Assembly (NCBI RefSeq): GCF_000423325.1
Contig: NZ_AUHT01000008.1
Span: 62,001 to 126,000, forward strand
Reading direction: 5' to 3'
Source of the DNA: Lysobacter defluvii IMMIB APB-9 = DSM 18482
Lineage (GTDB): Bacteria > Pseudomonadota > Gammaproteobacteria > Xanthomonadales > Xanthomonadaceae
DNA length: 64,000 nt
Below, piece by piece: positions 55,608 to 64,000 of this stretch. Positions within the stretch are counted from its first letter, which is position 1; every line of letters begins with the position of its first letter. A model generated the notes under the pieces. The model ran no database searches. It was not told where the DNA came from and was given only the letters and a program-made list of their open reading frames with translations. Made by a program: the position numbers and the translations under genes.

Positions 55608-57074
55608 ATGGCTGAGTTGAAGGAAGCGCGCGTTCCCGACATCGGGGACTTCGATGGCGTGCCGGTGATCGAGGTGCTGGTCAAGGTCGGCGACACGGTC
55701 GACGTGGACCAGGGGCTGGTCACGCTCGAGTCCGACAAGGCCACGATGGAAGTGCCGGCCCCCTTCGCGGGCGTGGTGCGCGAGATCCGGGTCAAGGAAG
55801 GCGACGAGGTGGCCGAGGGCGCCGTGGTCGCGATGATCGAGCCGGCCGGCGAAGGGGATTCCGGAGGCTCCGGCAAGGCCGGGAAGGCTGCCGACGCGAA
55901 GCCCCGGCAGGCAGCGAAGCAGGCGACCGACGGCGACGCGAGCGGCGGATCGGAAGACTCGCGTCCCAAGGGCAGCGAGCCCGACCCGGTCGTGGAGCCG
56001 GCCAACGTCGGCGAACCCGACAACCTCGCCAAGCGCGAGGAGGCGGCCCATCGCACCGGCGATGCCGATGTCGGTACCGACGCGACTTCGCGCCGCTCGC
56101 CGCCGGTCGCTTTCGACGCCAACGAGCTGCTCCCGGACAAGGTTCCCTACGCGAGCCCGGCGGTGCGGCTGTTCGCACGCGAGCTCGGGGTCGACCTGGG
56201 CCAGGTGAAGGGCAGTGCGCGCGCCGGCCGCATCACCCGCGAGGACGTGCAGAAGTTCGTCAAGGGCGTGATGTCCGGTGAAGGCGCCGCGACCGCCCGC
56301 ACCGGTGGCGGTGGCGGCGGGCTGGACCTGCTGCCGTGGCCGAAGGTGGACTTCAGCAAGTTCGGTCCCGTCGAGACGCGCGAGCTGACCCGGATCCAGA
56401 AGATCTCCGGCGCCAACCTGGCCCGCAACTGGGCGATGATCCCGCACGTCACCCAGTTCGAGGATGCCGACATCACCGGGCTGGAGGAACTGCGCGTCCA
56501 GCTCAACAAGGAGAACGAGAAGGCGATCGCCAAGGGCAACGCGACCAAGCTGACCCTGCTGGCGTTCCTGATCAAGGCCAGCGTCGCCGCGCTGAAGAAG
56601 TTCCCGGAGTTCAACGCCTCGCTCGACGCGACCGGCGAAAACCTGGTGCTCAAGCAGTACTTCCACATCGGCTTCGCCGCCGACACGCCAAACGGCCTGG
56701 TGGTCCCGGTCATCCGCGACTGCGACACCAAGGGCGTGATGGAGATCGCCGCCGAGGCCGGCGAGCTCGCCGCCAAGGCCCGCGAGGGTAAGCTCGGCCC
56801 GGCGCAGATGAGCGGCGGCTGCTTCTCGATCAGCTCGCTGGGCGGCATCGGCGGGACCAAGTTCACCCCGATCATCAACGCCCCCGAGGTCGCGATCCTC
56901 GGCGTCTCGCGCGCCGACACGCGCCCGGCCTGGAACGGGAAGGAGTTCGAGCCGCGCCTGGTCCTGCCGCTGTCGCTGAGCTACGACCACCGCGTCATCG
57001 ACGGCGCCGCCGCCGCCCGCTTCACCACCTACCTGTCCCAGGTGCTCGGCGACATGCGCCGGGTGCTGCTGTGA
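55608..57074 (+). CDS. aceF: Dihydrolipoamide acetyltransferase, E2 of pyruvate dehydrogenase
   Basis: 488 residues from ATG 55608. A single N-terminal lipoyl domain (about 3-80) carries the lipoylated lysine in [11 protein letters not shown] long charged linker (85-170), a peripheral-subunit-binding domain (ASPAVRLFARELGVDLGQVKGSARAGRITREDV) and the catalytic domain follow, with the active-site SYDHRVIDGAAAARF. E2 transfers acetyl groups from E1 to CoA. E. coli has three lipoyl domains; one here is common in this group. Lpd follows 27 bp later, after a GAGGAGGAGG ribosome binding site. Confidence 0.96.
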   Translation: MAELKEARVPDIGDFDGVPVIEVLVKVGDTVDVDQGLVTLESDKATMEVPAPFAGVVREIRVKEGDEVAEGAVVAMIEPAGEGDSGGSGKAGKAADAKPRQAAKQATDGDASGGSEDSRPKGSEPDPVVEPANVGEPDNLAKREEAAHRTGDADVGTDATSRRSPPVAFDANELLPDKVPYASPAVRLFARELGVDLGQVKGSARAGRITREDVQKFVKGVMSGEGAATARTGGGGGGLDLLPWPKVDFSKFGPVETRELTRIQKISGANLARNWAMIPHVTQFEDADITGLEELRVQLNKENEKAIAKGNATKLTLLAFLIKASVAALKKFPEFNASLDATGENLVLKQYFHIGFAADTPNGLVVPVIRDCDTKGVMEIAAEAGELAAKAREGKLGPAQMSGGCFSISSLGGIGGTKFTPIINAPEVAILGVSRADTRPAWNGKEFEPRLVLPLSLSYDHRVIDGAAAARFTTYLSQVLGDMRRVLL

Positions 57075-57101
57075 CCGGCGCGGACTGAGGAGGAGGCTGC
57101 A

Positions 57102-58964
57102 ATGGCACAGATCGAGGTGAAGGTCCCGGACATCGGCGACTTCGACGCCGTCCCGGTGATTGAGGTGCTGGTGTCGGTGGGCGACCGGGTCGAGGTCGAC
57201 CAGGGCCTGGCGACGCTGGAATCCGACAAGGCCACGATGGAGGTCCCCTCCAGCGCCGCCGGCGTGGTGAAGGAGATCCGGGTCAAGGTCGGCGACGAGG
57301 TTGCCGAGGGCGCCGTGCTGGCGATCCTGGAGTCGGAAGCGGACGCTGCCGACTCCGAAACAGATGCACCTCTCCCGCCTGCGGGAGAGGTCGCCGCGCA
57401 AGGCGCGGCGGGTGAGGGCGGGCGCGAAAAGGATCGTGGACAGGGGAATGATCCTGCAGGGAAGAGCCCGCAGAAGCAGAAGCAACAACAAAGGCAGCCC
57501 TCACCCCCACCCTCTCCCGCAAGCGGGAGAGGGGGTAAAGCGGACATCGAGTGCGAAATGCTCGTCCTCGGCGCCGGCCCCGGCGGCTACACCGCCGCCT
57601 TCCGCGCCGCGGACCTTGGCATGGACACCGTGCTGGTCGAGCGCTACCCGGACCTGGGCGGGGTCTGCCTCAACGTCGGCTGCATCCCCTCCAAGGCCCT
57701 GCTGCACGCGGCCGGGGTGATCGGCGAGGCGGCGCATGCGTCCGAGTTCGGCGTCGACTTCGGCGAGCCGAAGATCGACCTGGACCGGCTGCGCGCCTAC
57801 AAGGACAAGGTCGTCGGCCAGCTCACCAAGGGGCTGGCCGGCATGTCGAAGCAGCGCAAGGTGCGGGTGGTCACCGGCACCGGCCGCTTCGTATCGGCCC
57901 ATGAGCTGGAGGTCCAGGGCGAGGACGGGAGCAAGCTGGTCCGGTTCGAGCAGTGCATCATCGCCGCCGGTTCCCAGGCGGTGAAGCTGCCGGGCTTCCC
58001 GTGGGACGACCCGCGGGTGATGGACTCCACCGACGCGCTGGAGCTGGCCGAGGTGCCGAAGAAGCTGCTGGTCGTCGGCGGCGGGATCATCGGCCTGGAG
58101 ATGGCGACCGTGTACCGTGCGCTGGGCAGCGACGTCACCGTGGTCGAGTTCATGGACCAGCTGATCCCGGGCGCGGACCGCGACCTGGTCAAGCCACTGG
58201 CCGACCGCCTGAAGAAACAGGGCGTGACCGTCCACCTCAAGGTGAAGGCGGCGAAGGTGGAGGCGCAGAAGAAGGGGCTGAAGGTCGCCTTCGAGCCGGC
58301 CGACGAGGGCGGCAACGCACCCGATGCCGGCGTGTTCGACCGGGTCCTGGTCGCCGTCGGCCGCGCCCCCAACGGCGGCAAGCTGGACGCGGAAAAGGCC
58401 GGCGTGGAGGTCACCGACCGCGGCTTCATCCCGGTCGACCGCCAGATGCGCACCACCGCCGGGCACATCTTCGCCATCGGCGACCTGGTCGGGCAGCCGA
58501 TGCTGGCCCACAAGGCCACCCACGAAGGCAAGCTCGCCGCCGAGGTCGCCGCCGGGCAGAAGCGTGAATGGGTCGCCCGGGTGATCCCGTCGGTCGCCTA
58601 CACCGACCCGGAGATCGCCTGGGTCGGGCTGTCCGAGGGGGAGGCCCGGGAGAAGGGCCTGAAGGTCGGCGTCGGCAAGTTCCCGTGGGCGGCCTCGGGC
58701 CGGGCGATCGGGATCGCGCGCACCGAAGGCTTCACCAAGCTGGTGTTCGACGAGGAGACCGGCCGGGTGCTCGGCGGCGGCATCGTCGGCGTGCACGCGG
58801 GCGAGCTGATCTCCGAAGTCGCGCTGGCAATCGAGATGGGCGCCGAAGCGGCCGACATCGGCCACACCATCCACCCGCACCCCACCCTGGGCGAGTCGGT
58901 GGCCATGGCGGCGGAGGCCTACGAAGGCACCATCACCGACCTGTACATGCCGAAGAAGAAGTAG
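57102..58964 (+). CDS. lpd: Lipoyl domain-containing dihydrolipoamide dehydrogenase, E3
   Basis: 620 residues. Residues 1-78 are a lipoyl domain (lysine in [10 protein letters not shown]). Residues about 90-145 are a Gly/Gln/Pro-rich linker. The FAD-disulfide reductase core follows, with FAD motif [19 protein letters not shown], redox pair [16 protein letters not shown] site [19 protein letters not shown] and the catalytic [11 protein letters not shown]. It reoxidises E2 dihydrolipoamide with NAD+. N-terminal lipoyl fusions of E3 are known in several proteobacteria. The linker is largely encoded by an inserted palindromic repeat pair (57368-57533). Confidence 0.96.
   Translation: MAQIEVKVPDIGDFDAVPVIEVLVSVGDRVEVDQGLATLESDKATMEVPSSAAGVVKEIRVKVGDEVAEGAVLAILESEADAADSETDAPLPPAGEVAAQGAAGEGGREKDRGQGNDPAGKSPQKQKQQQRQPSPPPSPASGRGGKADIECEMLVLGAGPGGYTAAFRAADLGMDTVLVERYPDLGGVCLNVGCIPSKALLHAAGVIGEAAHASEFGVDFGEPKIDLDRLRAYKDKVVGQLTKGLAGMSKQRKVRVVTGTGRFVSAHELEVQGEDGSKLVRFEQCIIAAGSQAVKLPGFPWDDPRVMDSTDALELAEVPKKLLVVGGGIIGLEMATVYRALGSDVTVVEFMDQLIPGADRDLVKPLADRLKKQGVTVHLKVKAAKVEAQKKGLKVAFEPADEGGNAPDAGVFDRVLVAVGRAPNGGKLDAEKAGVEVTDRGFIPVDRQMRTTAGHIFAIGDLVGQPMLAHKATHEGKLAAEVAAGQKREWVARVIPSVAYTDPEIAWVGLSEGEAREKGLKVGVGKFPWAASGRAIGIARTEGFTKLVFDEETGRVLGGGIVGVHAGELISEVALAIEMGAEAADIGHTIHPHPTLGESVAMAAEAYEGTITDLYMPKKK
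57368..57533. repeat. Inverted pair of palindromic repeats inside lpd
   Basis: Unit 1 is ACCTCTCCCGC-CT-GCGGGAGAGGT (57368-57391), followed by GGGTGAGGG. Unit 2 is CCCTCACCC followed by CCCTCTCCCGC-AA-GCGGGAGAGGG (57510-57533). The two are in opposite orientation, like a BIME. The same unit lies after aceE (19258-19281). Here it is translated without interruption as about 55 linker residues. Confidence 0.88.
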
Positions 58965-58985
58965 CCGCGCCCCGGCGGCAAAGGA

Positions 58986-59014
58986 GAAGCCCCGGCGGAT
59001 CAGGCCGGGGCTTC
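58986..59014 (+). terminator. Hairpin downstream of lpd
   Basis: GAAGCCCCGGC (58986-58996), 7-nt loop, GCCGGGGCTTC (59004-59014). An 11-bp perfect stem without a T-run, 22 bp after the lpd stop. Confidence 0.65.
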
Positions 59015-59073
59015 AAGGGGCCCGCCGCTGCGCTGGTACCCTGACGAGGAGAGAGAGTGCGGCGGGCAAGGGG

Positions 59074-59319
59074 TCAGACCGCCGCCTGCAGCGATGGTTC
59101 CGTCCCCGTGCCGGGCGTTGTTTCGCGGGGTTCATCCTTGTGCAGGCGCCGCTGCTCGCGGCGCTTCCAGAACTTCTCGTGCAGGTGGTAGGCCACCGTG
59201 TTGCAGGCCGGCTCCACGATCGCCAGCAACCCCCCGACCAGGGGATTCCCGGTCAGCAGCGTCCCGACGCAGAACGCGACGGTGAAGTGGACTGCGGCAA
59301 AGCTTGCGGTCTTGGCCAT
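59074..59319 (-). CDS. DUF2061 small membrane protein
   Basis: 81 residues from ATG 59319, preceded by AGGAGGC. Sequence MAKTASFAAVHFTVAFCVGTLLTGNPLVGGLLAIVEPACNTVAYHLHEKFW is the DUF2061 pattern, with two helices and a basic/acidic tail. Function unknown. A Fur-box-like sequence lies 54-68 bp upstream of its start, so iron control is possible. Confidence 0.85.
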   Translation of the reverse strand: MAKTASFAAVHFTVAFCVGTLLTGNPLVGGLLAIVEPACNTVAYHLHEKFWKRREQRRLHKDEPRETTPGTGTEPSLQAAV

Positions 59320-59372
59320 GGATGCCTCCTGGGTACGCGCCCAGTATCCGCGTGCGTGCGGCACTCCGCAAG

Positions 59373-59387
59373 TGATAACCATTCTCA
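59373..59387. promoter_or_regulatory. Putative Fur box
   Basis: TGATAAC-C-ATTCTCA matches the 7-1-7 Fur consensus TGATAATnATTATCA at 12 of 14 positions. It lies between the DUF2061 gene (minus, start 59319) and the atp promoter (plus, -35 at 59430). The distance favours control of the DUF2061 gene. Confidence 0.55.
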
Positions 59388-59429
59388 TCCATGAACGGCT
59401 GGCCCGTTCAGCTTGCGGCGTCTGGCAGG

Positions 59430-59458
59430 TTGCCGTGCCGGCAGGCGGTGCTTATAAT
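59430..59458 (+). promoter_or_regulatory. Sigma-70 promoter of the atp operon
   Basis: TTGCCG (59430-59435), exactly 17 bp, then perfect TATAAT (59453-59458). The predicted start is near 59465, about 55 nt before the atpI GTG. This is the best consensus promoter in the window. Confidence 0.8.
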
Positions 59459-59520
59459 TCCGCGGCTTCACCGGGCGCTTGCCTCCTGCGCCCGGCTCCC
59501 CAGACGACGAGTCCAGCAGC

Positions 59521-59886
59521 GTGCACGATCCGACGTTCGCAGGCCGCCGGCTGGCGTTGCGCGCGACCGCCTGGCAGGCGGGCGCGACCGCGCTGCTGGC
59601 ACTTGCCTTCATCGCCTTCAGCGTGCCGCAGGCGCTGGGCGCACTGCTGGGGGGACTCGCCGTAACCGCCGGCGGCTGGCTGTCCAGCCGGGTGTCGCTG
59701 GGCGGGGGAGTGGCTCCTGCTGCGGGCGCGCTGGCGCGATTGCTTGCAGGGGCGATGTTGAAGTGGGTGCTGGTGTTCGGCGTGCTCGCGCTGGGCATCG
59801 GCCTCGGCGGCCTCCCGCCGCTGGGGGTCCTGGCGGGCGTGCTGGTCGCGCTCGTCGTCCAGGTGCTGGCCTTGGCCAGCCGGTAG
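59521..59886 (+). CDS. atpI: ATP synthase protein I
   Basis: 121 residues from GTG 59521. Four hydrophobic segments with the AtpI pattern (ATAWQAGATALLALAFIAFS, GALLGGLAVTAGGWLSSR, ARLLAGAMLKWVLVFGVLALG). AtpI assists c-ring assembly. It is the first gene of the atp operon and starts 22 bp before atpB. The ribosome binding site is weak and alternative upstream starts lie within the promoter leader. Confidence 0.82.
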   Translation: MHDPTFAGRRLALRATAWQAGATALLALAFIAFSVPQALGALLGGLAVTAGGWLSSRVSLGGGVAPAAGALARLLAGAMLKWVLVFGVLALGIGLGGLPPLGVLAGVLVALVVQVLALASR

Positions 59887-59907
59887 CTTTCGAAGGATTT
59901 CAGAGAA

Positions 59908-61078
<1,171 letters not shown>

Positions 61079-61168
61079 TCCACGCGTGCGACCCGGCCGG
61101 CGGCGCTCCACGCCCCGGCCGGTGAACCCGGGCCCCGCGCCCATCCACGCGAGAGATAGCGAAAGCCG

Positions 61169-61639
61169 ATGAGCATCAATCTGACCCTAATCGCACAGGC
61201 GCTGGCGTTTGCCGCGCTGATCTGGCTGATCGCCACGTTCATCTGGCCGCCCCTGCTCAATGCAATCGAGGAGCGCCAGAAGAAGATCGCCGAGGGCCTT
61301 GCCGCTGCCGAGCGCAGCCAGAAGGACCTGGCGCAGGCGCAGGAGCAGGTCGACGCCGCCATGCGCGACGCCCGTGCCAAGGCCAACGAGGTGATCGACC
61401 AGGCGCACCAGCGCGCCAACCAGATCATCGAGCAGGCCCGCAACGAGGCGGTCGCCGAGGCCAACCGGCAGAAGGAGCTGGCCCAGGCGGAGATCGAGGT
61501 CGCGGCCAACCGCGCCCGCGAGCAGCTGCGCCAGCAGGTGGCCGCGCTGGCGGTCACCGGTGCCGAGAAGGTCCTGCGTCGCGAGATCGACGCCAGCGCC
61601 CACAAGGCGCTGCTGGACGAGCTGGCTGCCGAGATCTGA
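61169..61639 (+). CDS. atpF: F0F1 ATP synthase subunit b
   Basis: 156 residues, as in E. coli. One N-terminal membrane helix ([24 protein letters not shown]) followed by a long charged coiled coil ([21 protein letters not shown] onward). It forms the peripheral stalk with delta. One base separates its stop from atpH. Confidence 0.95.
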   Translation: MSINLTLIAQALAFAALIWLIATFIWPPLLNAIEERQKKIAEGLAAAERSQKDLAQAQEQVDAAMRDARAKANEVIDQAHQRANQIIEQARNEAVAEANRQKELAQAEIEVAANRAREQLRQQVAALAVTGAEKVLRREIDASAHKALLDELAAEI

Positions 61640-61640
61640 C

Positions 61641-62165
61641 ATGAGCGAAGCCCTGACCCTCGCCCGACCCTACGCCCGCGCCGCCCATGCGGTGGCGCGT
61701 GAATCCGGCCAGGCCGAGGAATGGTCCAAGGCACTGGCGCTGGCCTCCCGCATCGCCGCCGACCCGCAGGTCCAGGCGCTGCTGGGCAACCCGCGGCTGC
61801 GCACGGAAGACGCGCGCGCCCTGCTCGCGGAAGGGGCCGGGGACGCGTTCGGCCGCTTCATCGACGAGCTGTCCGCGCACGGCCGCCTCGCGCTGCTGCC
61901 CGAGATCGCCGGGCTGTACGAGAAGCTGCGCGCCGAGGCGGACCAGGTCGTCAGGGCCCGGATCACCTCGGCGGCCGAGCTCGCGCCGGCGGAGCTGGAA
62001 GGCCTGGTGGCCGCCCTGCGCCGCCGCTTCGGACGCGAGGTCGAGGTCGAGACCTCGGTCGACGAGAGCCTGATCGGCGGTGCGGTGATCGACGCCGGCG
62101 ACACCGTCATCGACGGCTCGCTGCGCGGCAAGCTGCAACGCATGCAGAACGCACTCGCAAACTGA
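61641..62165 (+). CDS. atpH: F0F1 ATP synthase subunit delta
   Basis: 174 residues. The N-terminal helical domain starts TLARPYARAAHAVARESGQ; the C-terminal domain ends with the typical DESLIGGAVIDAGDTVIDGSLRGKLQRM. Delta links the b dimer to the top of F1. ATG 61641 directly follows the atpF stop. Confidence 0.95.
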   Translation: MSEALTLARPYARAAHAVARESGQAEEWSKALALASRIAADPQVQALLGNPRLRTEDARALLAEGAGDAFGRFIDELSAHGRLALLPEIAGLYEKLRAEADQVVRARITSAAELAPAELEGLVAALRRRFGREVEVETSVDESLIGGAVIDAGDTVIDGSLRGKLQRMQNALAN

Positions 62166-62241
62166 TTGGCATTCACCCGGCGGGCCCCGCGCCCGCCGAC
62201 CGTGATGGCGGGTCCAGGCCCGCCCAACATTGGAAACGAAC

Positions 62242-63807
<1,566 letters not shown>

Positions 63808-63837
63808 GCGCCAGCTCGGGTAGACGGGAGGAACGAC

Positions 63838-64000
63838 ATGGCCGGTGGCCGCGAAATCAAGACGAAGATCAAGAGCGTGCAGAACACCCGCAAGGTGACG
63901 CGCGCGCTCGAGATGGTCTCCGCCTCCAAGATCCGCAAGGCGCAGGAGCGGATGAAGACCTCGCGCCCCTACGCGCGGGTCATGAAGCAGGTCATCGGCC
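63838..64000 (+). CDS. atpG: F0F1 ATP synthase subunit gamma, 5' part only
   Basis: The first 54 codons are visible before the window ends. ATG 63838 follows [30 protein letters not shown] and [17 protein letters not shown] are characteristic of gamma, the central rotor shaft. The gene follows atpA by 30 bp; atpD and atpC should follow outside. Confidence 0.96.
   Translation, partial: MAGGREIKTKIKSVQNTRKVTRALEMVSASKIRKAQERMKTSRPYARVMKQVIG

Overview
The window is about 70% G+C, densely packed, and reads as chromosome of a Xanthomonadaceae/Lysobacteraceae bacterium (Lysobacter/Luteimonas-like). Several family-typical traits support this: a lipoyl domain fused to dihydrolipoamide dehydrogenase, a glutaredoxin-rhodanese fusion, a DUF3247 protein, many ATGA-type gene overlaps, and palindromic intergenic repeats. 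I see no rRNA, tRNA, CRISPR array, transposase or phage gene. The taxonomic call is inference from gene content; no search was possible.

Layout. 1-4528 (minus): start of a secreted TolB-like propeller protein, a DegV protein, and two overlapping secreted amidohydrolase-type genes, one of which has lost its metal ligands. 4692-8880: a DUF924 protein, a glutaredoxin/A-type/rhodanese fusion, then an ABC-2 exporter pair lodged between a duplicated 5' end and the full gene of a polysaccharide deacetylase. 8896-11519 (minus): operon alaA - SGNH hydrolase - methyltransferase. 11645-23324 (plus): rsgA, a DUF1704 metallopeptidase, maeB, aceE, a DUF885 protein, and a DUF2231/sorbosone dehydrogenase-like pair. 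23415-26494 (minus): LytS-type kinase, LytTR regulator, a small Cys-rich secreted protein, and a DUF892 ferritin-like protein. 26625-30821: an AttEFGH-like ABC system with fused permease. 31006-36523: msrBA, small envelope proteins, two alpha/beta hydrolases, Hsp20, SDR. 36800-43755: sodium/solute symporter with a 43-residue partner, a degenerate HD-GYP protein, cold-shock protein, and Ku plus a stand-alone LigD polymerase domain. 43964-49868: L,D-transpeptidase, M23 peptidase, and divergent tesA / ybbAP-type genes. 49872-55386: an internally deleted Nei-type glycosylase, two 16S rRNA modification genes, DUF1415, YajQ, an EamA permease and a small beta-barrel. 55608-58964: aceF-lpd. 59521-64000: the atp operon (atpIBEFHAG, cut in atpG).

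Common themes are central energy metabolism (pyruvate dehydrogenase E1 here, with E2/E3 about 36 kb away, malic enzyme and ATP synthase), oxidative and envelope stress (MsrBA, Grx, Hsp20, ferritin-like protein, LytS/LytTR, L,D-transpeptidase), and DNA end joining. The most unusual items are the footprint of an ABC cassette insertion at the deacetylase gene, a palindromic repeat pair translated in frame as the linker of lpd, REP-like elements that supply the stop codons of three genes, an in-frame-deleted DNA glycosylase, and two proteins (amidohydrolase, HD-GYP) whose folds appear kept but whose catalytic residues are gone.
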